A stretch of 64,000 nt of DNA from Ianthella basta (Eukaryota > Porifera > Demospongiae > Verongiida > Ianthellidae): NCBI GenBank assembly GCA_964019415.1, contig OZ025886.1:487884-551883 (forward strand). The letters run 5' to 3'. Both the position numbers and the translations under genes were made by a program. Of this stretch, positions 44,066 through 56,246 are shown piece by piece. Numbering within the stretch: position 1 is the first letter of the stretch; the number at the start of each line of letters is the position of its first letter. A model generated the notes under the pieces. The model was not told where the DNA came from, did no database searches, and saw only the letters and a program-made list of their open reading frames with translations.

Positions 44066-45179
44066 AATTATGTATGCATAATATTATTATATCATGCTAT
44101 TACTTTTTTAACGAAGCGTGACTAGAACTGCTATGTGGCGGCAAGAGCTCCCCTAACACCTGCGATGCCTCATGAAATGTGCATGGGTATTTACCACAGA
44201 CAGACAGCTCATCGCCTGCCTGTGGCAATTGTGTAAACAGTACACACCCCCTATATGGTAACACCTATGACAGTATATGTAAGCCTCCACACACAAATAT
44301 GAATTTTACTATTAAAGGTCAGGCGCCACATCTGTTGGGATAACAAAGGAGCGGATAGAATGAGATAAGAGAACAGATTGTTTGTGGTGCAAAGGTTATG
44401 AAAGCTGTAACCAAGCTACATCATAATATATAAACGATCCACAAATGTCACACACTGATACACATACACACTATTTGGAATTGCTCTTGCACTGTAAGAT
44501 ACATATACATCTACTCATAGTATAACTTATATAATTATATTTATTATGGTGCACATGCGAACTCCTATAAATCAAACAGATGGACTAAACGTGTATTCCA
44601 CATATGCTTGCGTCAGCAGCTGATGACTGTCCCACTGGATCCAGCACTGGCCAACTACAGCTATAACATAGAGACAGACGTCTTTCCATGTCTGAACTTG
44701 CGATCGTGCACACAATTCAAGCAGATCTTATTAGAACACATACATGATTGTACAATAGATCTCTACACACATAATAATAGTGGGAGTAATAACGTTTCAT
44801 GCATGCATGCTCATGTATATATGTTATGCATAAGGTCCGTGGGGTGTGTGTGTCCTTGAAAGAGGCCTGGCTCTGTGGCTCTACAGCTACACATGTATGT
44901 TGCAGGAAGTTGAAATAGGAAAGACACATGCATCATATAACACAAATGTACTGCAACATATTCGCACATGAGTACAGGTCTGTATGAGTCTACCTTATAA
45001 TATTCTTCGAATATTCATGTGCTTCTAACCCAGCTAGGAATCTTTAGACTCATTCGTGTCTGCTGAATGCTACAGGCATACAAGGAGGTACAGAAAGTGC
45101 ATTCACAAGGTGTAACATGTGTGTGCCTATCTATTTACATTGTACATGCATGCTATTTGTAAGTTGTATCCTATACATG

Positions 45180-45310
45180 CAGTGAAACCTGTCTAAGGCA
45201 GCCACCTGTGGGGCAGTTATAACAGGCCTTTATAAAGAGAGCTGACTGTGCTGTGTGTGGTCAGGGAGGCTGCCTTACACATGCAGTGACCATCTTAGAG
45301 GGTTTCAGTG
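45180..45310. mobile_element. Short MITE, cagtgaaacctgtctaag type, unit 1
   Basis: cagtgaaacctgtctaag at the left, cttagagggtttcagtg at the right; about 131 bp. Orthologous copies sit at 53364-53494 and 61725-61856, so it predates the duplication. Confidence 0.8.
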
Positions 45311-45330
45311 TATACACCTCCACATCTATA

Positions 45331-45504
45331 CAGTGAAGCCCCGCTAAACAACCACCTCTATAAAACGACCACCTTAAAAATAAGACCAATTTGGTTTAGT
45401 CCCAAATCCATGTATACAAGAATTATGATTCACAGAATTAAGACCACCTTGAGTAAGGCCACTTTCATGGCCTGGATGGTGGTCTTATTTCTGAGGTTCC
45501 ACTG
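45331..45504. mobile_element. 174-bp MITE unique to unit 1, TA duplication
   Basis: Ends cagtgaagccccgc and gaggttccactg with TA on both sides (45329-45330, 45505-45506). Units 2 and 3 have the empty site (catctatacaagtaag at 53508, catctatacaggtaag at 61869). Inner arms aagaccacctt / gtggtctt are also inverted. Confidence 0.9.
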
Positions 45505-46268
45505 TACAGGTAGGATAATATGTCACTATGTTAAATATGAGAAGTTTCACTGCTATCACATCACTTGCCTGCAGTGCGTCTGGAGCTGTGGATACAGTTT
45601 CTTCAGGAATAGCTTGCAGAGTAGTATCAGTCTGCCGATGTTTGCTAACCTGCAATTGCACACTGATAGTAGGCTCACTCTGTGCTCTACCTCGTCTGGT
45701 AGAGGACTCTGTTGGAGAAGTGTTGCAGCTGTTTGCATCAGAGTCAGTAAACAACCTTTCACTTGGGTTCGACACTGCACGTAATATCTTGTTGAACCCT
45801 GTATTCAAACTAGTAATCAGTTGTGCCATGTCTCCCCTCAGTGCACTGAGCTCCTCGCGAATCTGCCTGACATCTGACTGCAAGTCCATCATCGTACTCT
45901 GTTGCTGCAGCTGCTCCTGGATGGAGCTCAAGCTTGGTGAACGTGAGCCAAGCCCTGAGCTTGCCTGAGAAGACAGTATGTTGTACAATGTGATTACTGA
46001 TAAGGGGGAATTACGAGAGCAGATCACAGCAGGAAAACATTCAATAAAACAAGACGTTTTGATCCATAACTTTTCATCAGTTGTATACAAAACATAAGTG
46101 AGATGCAACTATTTATAAGGCAACAATATATCGATTATCAACAATACTACACAGCAATGAACTTCTACAGCATCAATGTGATTACTATGGCAAAAAGAAT
46201 AATACCACATTTTGAAGTGTGTATGCTTCTTCAACAACAATAAGGACATAACAGTCTGTCAGATATTA

Positions 46269-46460
46269 ATGATTTCTAGTCCCGATTGTCATTTGCACTT
46301 TGCACTTGATCACGTGAGTAAAGTATTGGAAGGATAGGCTTGCACGGGATAAGCACGTGCTTTGATCTACGTGTGAGCCTATTGTTCTAATACTTTACTC
46401 ATGTGATTGAGTGCAATGTGCAAAATGTCAATCAGGACTAGAAATTGTGAAACCACTGTA
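46269..46460. mobile_element. Palindromic MITE copy 1 (tttctagtcccgattg family)
   Basis: Arms of about 80 bases meet near ggataagcacgtgcttt. The right end gtgaaaccactgta is kept; the left end is altered. Sister of the copies at 54257 and 62595. Confidence 0.85.
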
Positions 46461-47155
46461 ACAGTCTGTCAGACAGTAGTAACTGATATGTTCCAAATTA
46501 CTACTGGTATAAATTAAACTTGGTCTAGCTGCTAGCCCCATCTTAAATTTGCCATCTCATGGGGGGCACCCCGTGTGAGATGACTAAGAAAAGGAGCACT
46601 ACAAGCTAGTATAAAGTAATATACACAATATACTTGGTACCTAGTTTCCATTTCCAATTCAAATTCAAATTCCACATTCCAATCTGCACTATCATTAGAT
46701 TGGCACATCTCATCAGTGACTAAGCACAGTAGGGTATAGGGTGGATGTGATATACCATTATGTGTACAAATGCATGCACAGCATCAGCACCGTGAAAGAG
46801 ATATATCTATCTAAATATAAGAATTTGAAGGCATGCCATGATAATGCACTGTGGAGGCAAGACTCACGTCTGACGAGGCACTCATCTTTTTGCTTGTGCT
46901 TACTGAGGAGTTGAATCCCGAACTTGCCTGAGAAAGATTTACATTTCTCATATCAAACATCACACACTGTCCGCATATTTTATGTACAGTGAGCTACAAA
47001 TTCAGTCAATGATGTCAATTATGTAATTCTTTTTGTACACCCGTTAGGTGATTCATGAAACTCTTGCAATTCTCAATGAAACAATTGCAGTTACTATAAT
47101 AATAATAATAATAATAGCTAGGAATTATCATAATGCTCCACTCTTGTATGGTATA

Positions 47156-47640
47156 TCTTATTATAATAAACGTAACACACATTTTCGTTGTTCGGGATAA
47201 TCTCCTTCAATTCTGGACAGAACGCCACGACACTTGGTAGAATTACGAAGAGGGGGACTGTGAGTAACCTGGCTGAGCCGAAATTTGGTTTAAGGTTGTT
47301 CCATCCGAGTTCTTGCCACTTTTACGGTCGCTGCCATACCTAAGAGATAGGGAAAAGATAGTGTTTCGTTTTCCAGAAACTCCTTCAATTTTCTACCAAT
47401 CTTCACCAAACATGGAAGAGTATATCACAGCAATACGGGGGGTGACCTAAGGTGGTTAGCTCCTTCGCCGCTGGACTCCTTTAGACAAAATGGATTAACA
47501 TAAGTAAGTTCTGTACGCATGGAGTTTTACGGAGCGAGTCTATGGAGTGCTCCCAATTAAATGGACGGTTCTGATTGGTTAAACACTCAACTTTCAAACG
47601 ATATGCTGGGAACCCACCCGAAGGGCGGGCATTCAACTAG
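47156..47640. mobile_element. Insertion of about 485 bp unique to unit 1, unclassified
   Basis: Unit 2 (55140-55150) and the partial unit (about 40510) read continuously through ggtata-tgtacataaatag, whereas unit 1 has 485 extra bases starting tcttattataataaacg. No clear inverted ends, ORF or tail. Type unknown. Confidence 0.65.
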
Positions 47641-48475
47641 TGTACATAAATAGTACAAAGCATACATGTACTCTATCTACAATAATTATTACAATTAAAA
47701 GGGCTAAGATGGCTTTTAAATGCATGTGATACCATTTGGTACGGTAATGCCTCTAGCTAGCTTGCACCTCAGATGTCGAAGAGATCCAGTGTGTGGATTC
47801 CATGGAGACTCAGTGTCAATTTAGAGCAGGGCACTATTTGTGACCCAGCCTCTATTGAAAAATAGCTGCTCTGACCCCTGGCTTGTATCATCGCCCTTCT
47901 TCTCCAGCTGACAAATAAGATGGTTACCTGCAACGTTCTTAGATAGACTGGATATCTCCACGTATTCCGAACTGGTGAGCAGACCATTGTCCACTAGACG
48001 CTGGCCCTCAAGGGACAGTATGGGAAAGTGCCGCGCGATAACAGAGAAGTTCTTTGGGTACAAATCGTTCGTCATGTATGGCAGAAGTGACTCCTCTGTC
48101 TCCGTCAATACCGTCGGCATCCTAGACCCTCGCTGTCTCTAGATCAGCACGAGCAAGCTAGTCACCTGAATTCCGGTGAAGGGGCGTAACATAGCAATTT
48201 TTGCATACCTCCCACTGAGATGAACAAGTTCCTCACACACATGCATGTACGCACATAGCACACGAAATACTACTAGACGAATGCAAGGCATTGTGGGGGC
48301 GAGCGAGAAGTTTATTTTGTTTTTGTCCTCAATGTTTTTTATTATCATCAAGAACATACATGCACACATGCGTACAATTGCAATCAGGATTTAGTTAGAA
48401 ATTAGTTGTAGCGCATGCTGTCTTAATAATATTGCCGGCCGGCAGATGGGTGGGGTCTGGGTATGATGGAGACTA

Positions 48476-48653
48476 CAGCTGATTTCAGAATGGTTGGCCA
48501 AAATGGCAAATGGCAGAACGGCCAAATGGCGTGACGTCTCTAGTAGTTCTGCTGTTTGCTATTACGTTACGCCTATTGTTCAGTATTGCCATTTGCTGTG
48601 ACATTGCGTCATTTGCCATTTGCCATGTTGGCCAGTCATTCTGAAATCAACTG
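48476..48653. mobile_element. MITE with TA flanks and about 40-bp inverted repeats
   Basis: cagctgatttcagaatggtt at the left matches the reverse complement of gccagtcattctgaaatcaa at the right. Subterminal tggcaaatggc / gccatttgcca repeats. Confidence 0.85.
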
Positions 48654-48865
48654 TACATCTGAACAGCCAGGAACTGGCAGCTTCGGTGTGCTAATTATTG
48701 TCCAATTCCATAGTATAGCCAGCAAGAGTAAGAGAACTTAACTATCAAAGCAACAGCACACCTCCCACCTGGCCCATACAGTCCTTGTATGGCTAAACCG
48801 GCCAGTTCAACTTCACTATCTTGACAGTCACCTGTCCAGCAGAAGATTACATTAAAAGCCGGCAC

Positions 48866-49336
48866 CAGAGACTGCGTAATTGCACCAGCGCAAGAGACAA
48901 AAGTACCCCATCACAGAGGCGGCTGTAGCAAGCAAATGTAAAAGACCTTAACTACCTACCAACCATCATGTGCTTGTGAGGAGCAAGATTGTCTTTCCAC
49001 AGACCCGTGAAAGCACTCAACCTGATCGACAACCCCATTGACCTTATGGTCAACGAGGGGCAGATCTAACTACATGATGGACTAATTGCAGACTAATTGC
49101 TTGCAAAACACAATGACCATGTCATGATCTTTATACCTTGCATTATACTGTATATGTTATCTGTAGGCAGTGCGCATGTGTGCCTATATTGCTTTATTAA
49201 TAATGGTTATTTAAAAAAAAACAAAAAAACTATCTACCAACCAGAGACTGCGTAATAGCAATTGCGCAGGAATCAAAAGTAGCCCGTCACAGAGGTGGTT
49301 GTAGCAAGCAAGCCTAAGAGACCTTACTTACGTACC
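48866..49336. repeat. Imperfect 95-bp direct repeat enclosing an A-rich-tailed sequence
   Basis: accagagactgcgtaat opens both copies (48866, 49242) and ctacctaccaa / tacgtaccaa closes them. Between them lies sequence ending in aaaaaaaaacaaaaaaac (49211-49228), like a retroposon 3' end. The repeat is too long for a simple target duplication. Confidence 0.55.
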
Positions 49337-49474
49337 AAAGATGGAAAACTATTGCGCAATGCAGCGAACGTTCCATATAAGGTAAAGTATTGCGCAACCG
49401 CGACGTACCAAAAACTATTGCGCAACCGCGACGTACCAAACTTCCGGTTTTCGCACCACCCAGATGAGAGGTAG

Positions 49475-50342
49475 TCTCGAACCCAGACCCTTTTCCGCCC
49501 CTCCCAATTATGAAATGGCGGAATGGGTCTGGGTTCGAGACTAGCAGATGCGAGCACTGTGCGGGTTATTGTCCACTTTCCAAACAACAGTAACTGTTCT
49601 CATTTCTGTTTTCCTGCATCCAGCTAGCTATAAATGTCATTGTTTACCATTATTGCCGAGCCGAAAGGCGAGGCAAGTAATCGTGATGCGTTGTCGTCCC
49701 CCGTTTGTATGTATGTAGATATGTATATCCGTCCCAGTTAACCCGAGACACCTAGATTGCGTAATAGCCCGGTGTTCTCCGCAGGCGCTCACGACAGCTA
49801 GACGTTCTACTTGGCTACCATCGGCAACGAATCTGCTCAACACTCCACTTTATCGCTGCACGCTGCGTTCATATTGCTCCACCGAGGGCTACACTCCTGT
49901 TGGCTATTCCGCCATATTGTCTGACGTTATTTGCCCCGCGTGGCCGGGAACACTTTTACTGTTCACTCGGGTGAAGCGATAACGCACACTGTGTTAGCAC
50001 AGCACGGACTGGCTTCCCTGCGCAGCTCCAAATATGTAGGTGTCGATTGCCATCCAGTGCTTCGTCTGCATGGCTTGCTATCCCTTTGAACTCTTTCTGA
50101 CAGTCAGTGAAAGCAGATTACAGTTCTATTGCCCAAAATGTACTTGCCCTGATAGAGTTACGCTCATGCACTGTCCTTAACTGAAGTAGCTAGCTATATA
50201 CATTCAAGCGAGGCTGGTTGCATTTTAATGTATGCCATAGTTGGGGCGAGCGAAGCGAAGCCCCTCTCATCTAGTCTCGAACCCAGACCCATTCCGCCAT
50301 TTCATAATTGGGAGGGGCGGAAAAGGGTCTGGGTTCGAGACT
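49475..50342. other. MITE-bounded inverted segment with an unclassified element inside
   Basis: Two copies of a 70-bp mini-MITE (gtctcgaacccagaccc ends) lie in opposite orientation at 49475-49546 and 50273-50342. Sequence at 49547-49660 is the reverse complement of the block at 55797-55885 that in unit 2 adjoins the CARD exon. Here the CARD exon side resumes right after the second mini-MITE (gcatctgccctgtgtgcgcc). Between 49655 and 50270 is a GC-richer element bounded by gagccgaaaggcgaggc and gggcgagcgaagcg. Confidence 0.75.
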
Positions 50343-50395
50343 ACGCATCTGCCCTGTGTGCGCCGTGTGCGTGTCAGTGTGCGTTGCTAACTCAC

Positions 50396-50737
50396 GTCGA
50401 CGTCCCTCCTACGTTGGGCTTCTTCCTCTAAACGCTGTAGAATGACGGCCACATCTCTCTCTTCCCTAGCTCCAAGGAGCACTTTGTAAAATATTCCCAT
50501 TGAATCATCGCCCTTCTTCTCCAGCTGACAAATAAGATGGTTACCTGCAACGTTCTTAGGTAGACTGGATATCTCCACGTATTCCGAACTGGTGAGCAGA
50601 CCATTGTCCACTAGACGCTGGCCCACAAGGGACAGTATGGGAAAGTGCCGCGCGATAACAGAGAAATTCTTTGAGTACAAATCGTTCGTCATGTACGGCA
50701 GAAGTGACTCCTCAATCTTCGGCAATACCGTCGACAT
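50396..50737 (-). pseudogene. Isolated CARD exon, copy C (unit 1)
   Basis: Open from ATG (50737, MSTVLPKIEESLLPYMTND) to a gtgagtt donor after QRRRDVD, 114 codons, with the complete CARD. The normal next exon is absent on the low-coordinate side because of the inverted segment. Could still splice to the exons at 46927 and 45964, skipping truncated copy B, but this is speculative. Confidence 0.55.
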
Positions 50738-51706
50738 ACTAGACTCTCGCTGTCTCTAGATCTGCACGAGCAAGCTAGTCACCTGAATTCCGGTAAAGGG
50801 CGTAGCATTATATAACATTATAGTGCGTATGTCACTAGCTAGCTAGGTATATAATTAGCCGAACCTTATAAGGCAAGCCAGCTATTTACAAGAGGGGCGA
50901 TGCATGGGCGGGGTGAATACGTAGCTATGTTATAGATACTGTATTCCATGTCATATAGTTCCTGACCCTGAAGAGGGCATGACTGACTGCATGCCTGAGC
51001 GGCGGCATATATAAATGGAGGGGCATTGTATGGAGTTAGCTGCATGCCATTTCTAATGGTGCAGCAATAGCTAAGACAATTGTCACACAATTGTCTTAGC
51101 TATTGTCACACCGGGCCATATGCTCCCCTGTAGTCATGTGCTACATCAGCAGTGTATAAATGGTTGAAGTGTAGTTAGTACAAGCTACCACTGGACTACT
51201 GGGTTTAGTCTCCCAAAGCATGCCCTGTTGTGCACTCTGGGTTGGTTAGACCATGCCCTGTTGTGGTAGTGGTAGTGCATGGGTAAGATACTTCCAATGG
51301 CAGCTTGTGCTAGCTACACTTCAACCATTAATACACTGCTGATGTAGCACATGGCATGCACAATGAGTGATGGCATATACGTAACTGATAGTGATTGTCC
51401 TCTGCGCTGAGAGGGACTTGGTGATTAGTATAATGTGTATACGGAGCATAAAAATATGTCACGATCATCTGTTGCTAACAATTACAAGAACTGTTTGTCT
51501 CAGAAGGGTATTTGGTGATTGTAGCCATCCACAATGTCACAACAATTCTTAGTCACACTGTGTACACACACTCACATGCAAGCATGCACACACAATACCA
51601 TTCATGTTTATTGCCACACTGTTATAAGTATACAGTGACTCATGCAAAGACCTACATTATTGGAAATGAACTACATTATTAGAAATGTCACGTATCAATG
51701 TTTCGT

Positions 51707-51848
51707 GTGTTCCGTTTCTGGAAAGAGTCCAACTGAAGGATGCTCCAGTGAAGGCCCATGTAGAGAGGCAGTAACTCATCCAAGTGGAGGCACCTTGTTA
51801 GCTTGCACTGTGTTGGCTACTACCTAGCAACACAAGCAGTTGGTAATA
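51707..51848 (+). pseudogene. Decayed copy of the CIMAP2 last exon, unit 2
   Basis: Reads RVQLKDAPVKAHVERQ-stop-LIQVEAPC in the frame of CIMAP2 RIQPKGIPVKERQFLIQVEAPC. The alternative frame (SSEGPCREAVTHPSGG) is open. Confidence 0.8.
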
Positions 51849-52105
51849 ACAGTACATTATGTATGCATATATTATGATATTACTTATTTAATGAAGCGTG
51901 ACTGAAACTATGTGGCAGCAAGAGCTCCCCTAACACCTGTGATGCCTCATGAAATATGCATGTGTAATTACCACAGACAGACAGCTCATCACCTGACTGT
52001 GGTAATTGTGTAAACAGTAAACACCCCTTGCACGCTAAAATTAATATGAAATTTACTATTATAGGTCAGGCCACATAGGTTGGGATAACAATTTAAAGGA
52101 GTGGA

Positions 52106-52308
52106 TACAGTGGTTTCACGATTTCTAGTCCAGATTGGCATTTGCTCATTGCACTTGATCACGTCAGTAAAGTATTGGAACGATAGGCTCGCACGTAGAT
52201 CGAAGCATGTGCTTATCCCGTGCGAGCCTATCCTTCCAATACTTTACTCATGTGATCGAGTGCAATGTGCAAATGTCAATTGGGACTAGAAATCGTGAAA
52301 CCACTGTA
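52106..52308. mobile_element. Palindromic MITE copy 2, complete
   Basis: tacagtggtttcacgatttc at the left and gaaatcgtgaaaccactgta at the right are perfect inverted partners; arms about 80 bases, TA flanks, about 200 bp. Confidence 0.95.
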
Positions 52309-52522
52309 GAATGAGACAGCAGAATGGATTCTTGTGGTACAAATGTTGTGAAAGCTGTAACCAAGCTACATCATAATATATAAACGATCCACAAATGTCA
52401 CACACTGATACACATACACACTATTTAGAATTGCTCTTGCACTGTATACATGATTATACGCGCATGTACTCATAGTATATATATTAATATTTATTATGTT
52501 GCACATGTGAACTCCTATAAAT

Positions 52523-52728
52523 TTTTTATTATTTACATGAATAACCATATAATTATAATAACAATAATAACATTAATACAATCACAGAAAACTAAAGTAA
52601 ATTAGCGGGGAAATGCTGCGGCGGTGCAGGGAACCATGAAGGGATCCATGGACTCTGGGTGGGATGGGTATTGACTCTCCTTCTTTGTTTATTTGTTTGT
52701 TTGTTTGTCTGTACGCTGTTATTAATTT
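52523..52728 (-). mobile_element. 206-bp retroposon insertion unique to unit 2
   Basis: Flanked by the 12-bp direct repeat actcctataaat (52511-52522, 52729-52740). Units 1 (about 44562) and 3 (about 61113) have one copy, the empty site. T-rich at the low end (ttttttattattta) and tttgtttgtttg at the other. Target duplication length fits LINE-type integration; family unknown. Confidence 0.85.
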
Positions 52729-53363
52729 ACTCCTATAAATTAAACAGATGGACTAAATTTGTCATTCCATATATGCTTGCGTCAGCAGCTGTTGACAGTC
52801 CCACTGGTTCCAGCACTGGCCAACGACAGCTATAACATAGAGACATCTTTCCATGTCTGAACTTGCGATCGTGCACACAATTCAAGCAGATCTTATTAGA
52901 ACACATACATGACTGTACAATAGATCTCTACACACATAATAATAGTGGGAGTAATAACGTTTCATGCATGCATGCCCATGTATATATGTTATGCATAAGG
53001 TCCGTGGGGTGTGTGTGTCCTTTGAAAGAGGCCTGGCTCTGTGGCTCTACAGCTACACATGTATGTTGCAGGAAGTTGAAATAGGAAAGACACAAAGTCA
53101 TGCATCATATATATATATAACACAAATGTACTACAACATATTCGCACATGAGTACAGGTCTGTATGAGTCTACCATATAATATTCTTCGAATATTCATGT
53201 GCTTCTAACCCAGCTAGGAATCTTTAGACTCATTTGTGTCTGCTGAATGCTACAGGCATACAAGGAGGTACAGAAAGTGCATTCACAAGGTGTCACATGT
53301 GTGTGCTTATCTATTTACATTGTACATGCATGCTATTCATACGTAAGTTGTATCCTATACATG

Positions 53364-53494
53364 CAGTGAAACCTGTCAAAGGCAGCCACCTGTGGGGCAG
53401 TAATAACAGGCCATTATAAAGAGAGTTGGCTGTGCTGTGTGTGGTCAGGGAGGCTGCCTTACACATGCAGTGACCATCTTAGAGGGTTTCAGTG
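53364..53494. mobile_element. Short MITE, cagtgaaacctgtc type, unit 2
   Basis: Counterpart of the element at 45180 in unit 1. Confidence 0.8.
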
Positions 53495-53576
53495 TATACA
53501 CCTTCACATCTATACAAGTAAGATAATATGTCACTATGTTAAATATGAGAGGTTTCACTGCTATCATATCACTTGC

Positions 53577-56246
53577 CTGCAGTGCGTCTGGAGCTGTGGA
53601 TGCAGTTTCTTCAGGAATAGCTTGCAGAGTAGTATCAGTCTGCTGATGTTTGCCAACCCACAATTGCACACTTATAGTAGGCTCACTCTGTGCTCTACCT
53701 CGTCTGGGAGAGGATTCTGTTGGAGAAGTGTTGCAGCTGTTTGCATCAGAGTCAGTAAACAACCTTTCATTTGGGTTCGACACTGCACGTAATATCTTGT
53801 TCAACACTGTATTCAAGTCAGTAGTCAGTTGTGCCACGTCTCCCCTCAGTGCACTGAGCTCCTCGCGTATCTGCCTAACATCTGACTGCAAGTTCATCAT
53901 CGTACTCTGTTGCTGCGGCTGCTCCGGGATGGAGCTCAAGCTTACTGAACGTGAGCCAAAGCCTGAGCTTGCCTGAGAAGACAGTATGTTGTACAATGTG
54001 ATTACAGATAAGAGGGAATTACGAGAGCAGATCACAGCAGGAAAACAGTCAATAGAATAAGACATTTCAATCCATAAATCTTCATCAGTTGTATACAAAA
54101 CATAGGTGAGACGCGACTATTTATATAGCAATGATATATCAATTATCAACAATACTACACAGCAATGGACTTCTACAGCATCAATGTGATTACTATGGCA
54201 AAAAAGAATAATGCCACATTTTGAGTATGTATGCTTCTTCAACAACAATAAGGGCATACAGCGGTTTAATGATTTCTAGTCCCGATTGTCATTTGCACTT
54301 TGCACTTGATCACGTGAGTAAAACATTGGAAAGATAGGCTCGCACGGGATAAGCACGTGCTTTGATCTACATGTGAGCTATCGTTTTAATACTTTACTCA
54401 TGTGATTGAGTGCAATGTGCAAAAGGTCAATCGGGACTAGAAATTGTGAAACCACTGTAACAGTCTGTCAGATAGTAGTAACTGATATGTTCCAAATTAC
54501 TACAGGTATAAATTAAACTTGGTCTAGCTGCTAGCCCCATCTTTACTGGGAGGCACCTGGTGTGAGACGCCAAAGAAAAGGAGCACTACAAGCTAGTCTA
54601 AAGTAATATACACAATATACTTGGTACCTAGTTTCCATTTCCAATTCAAATTCAAATTCCACATTCCAATCTGCACTATCATCAGATTGGCACATCTCAT
54701 CAGTGACTAAGCACAGTAGGGTATAGGGTGGATGTGATATACCATTATGTGTACAAATGCATGCACAGCATCAGCACCCTGAAAGAGATATATCTATCTA
54801 AATATAAGAATTTGAAGGCATGCAGTGATAATGGACTGTGGAGGCAAGACTCACGTCTGACGAGGCACTCATCTTTTTGCTTGTGCTTACTGAGGAGTTG
54901 AATCCCGAACTTGCCTGAGAAAGATTTACATTTCTCATATCAAACATCATGCACACACTGTCCATATATTTTATGTACAGTGAGCTACAAATTCAGTCAA
55001 TGATGTCAATTACGTAATTCTTTTTGTACACCCGTTAGGTGATTCATGAAACTCTTGCAATTCTCAATGAAACAATTGCAGTTACTATAATGATAATAAT
55101 AATAATAGCTAGGAATTATCGTAATGCTCCACTCTTGTACGGTATATGTACATAAATAGTACAAATCATACATATACTCTATCTACAATAATTATTATAA
55201 TTAAAAGGCTTTTAAATGTATGTGATGCCATTTGGTATGGTAATGCCTCTAGCTAGCTTGCACCTCAGATGCCGAAGAGATCCAGTGTGTGGATTCCACA
55301 CCCTGTGTCAATTTGGAGCAGGCCACTAATTGTGGCCCAGGCTCTATTTTAAGGAGTAGCTGCTCTGACCCCTGGCTTCTGTTCAAACCTGGGCCTCCAT
55401 TTAGAGCCTGGCTTCTAAACAGGCAACTACAGTAGTGGGCCAATGTAGCATGTGCGTACAGTGTCACATACCACACACAGAAACAGAGACTCACGACTGA
55501 CTCAGTACTTGATTTTTTGCGCATTTGGCTATGGGAGGGTGCCTCTTCCAAAGGTGACAATGTTAACACAGGGTCCTCGTGCACATCCATTTCCCTACAC
55601 TGCAGAGTACAATGAGGAATGTGAAGGGGAGGGTGTTAGCTACAGGGACATTGCTGTTAATGAGAACACATCCTCGATTGTTTAGTAAACATAGCAATTT
55701 CTGCATAGCTCTCACTGAGATGAACAAGTTCCACACACACATGCATGTACGCACATAGCACACGAAATACTTTTAAATAATGGTAAACAATGGCATTTAG
55801 CTAGCTGCATGGATGCAGGAAAACAATAATGAGAACAGTTACTGCTGTTTGGAAAGTGGACAATAACCCGCACAGTGCTCGCATCTGCCCTGTGTGCGCC
55901 TTGTGCGTGTCAGTGTGCGTTGCTGACTCACGTCCCTCCTACGTTGGGCTTCTTCCTCTAAATGCTGTAGAATGACGGCCACATCTCTCTCTTCCCTAGC
56001 TCCAAGGAGAACTTTGTAAAATATTCTCATTGAATCATCTCCCTTCTTCTCGAGCTGACAAATAAGATGGTTACCCGCAACGTTCTTAGGTAGACTGGAT
56101 ATCTCCACGTATTCCGAAGTGGTCAGCAGACTGTTGTCAACTAAACGCTGGCCCACAAGGGACAGTATGGGAAAGTGCCTCGCGATAACAGAGAAGTTTT
56201 TTGGGTACAAATCGTTCGTCATGTACGGCAGAAGTGCCTCCTCCAT
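53577..56246 (-). CDS. CARD plus coiled-coil protein, intact copy (unit 2)
   Basis: Four exons, all phase 0: 56246-55932, 55599-55495, 54914-54855 and 53972-53577, about 292 residues. The first exon is a CARD-like death fold: LLPYMTNDLYPKN, QRLVDNSLLTTSEYVEISSL, AGNHLICQLEKKGDDSMRIF, YKVLLGAREERDVAVILQHL. The spacing fits helices 1-6. Linker exons are Ser-rich (PSHSQMRKKSSTESV, SSVSTSKKMSASSD). The last exon has a short coiled coil (LQSDVRQIREELSALRGDVA) and a Ser/Pro tail (SSPRRGRAQSEPTIS). The last donor reads gcaagt (GC type); without splicing the frame runs to a stop at 53445. The codon used as start in unit 1 (ATG at 48120) is GTG here, so the next ATG (56246) is taken. CARD proteins assemble signalling complexes in apoptosis and innate immunity; the partner is unknown. 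Confidence 0.65.
54257..54459. mobile_element. Palindromic MITE copy 3
   Basis: tacagcggtttaatgatttc to gaaattgtgaaaccactgta, same family as 52106-52308; sister of the copies at 46269 and 62595. Confidence 0.9.

Larger units (their letters stand above)
45569..48120 (-). pseudogene. CARD plus coiled-coil gene, unit 1 (internal deletion)
   Basis: Last exon 45964-45569 (132 codons) and the 20-codon exon 46927-46868 are open and in phase. The CARD exon starts at 48120 with an intact ATG but breaks off after QLEKKGDD at about 47889, where it is fused to intronic sequence. Compared with unit 2 this removes the rest of the CARD, its donor and the second exon, about 0.65 kb. No functional full-length product is expected, unless the separate CARD exon at 50396-50737 is used. 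Confidence 0.75.

Noticed and set aside
53973..54098. Upstream extension of the CARD-gene last exon as a separate ORF start (MYTTDEDLWIEMSYSID)
   Set aside because: A strong acceptor (tgtcttctcag) lies at the point where similarity to other copies and phase 0 begin; the extension is intron.
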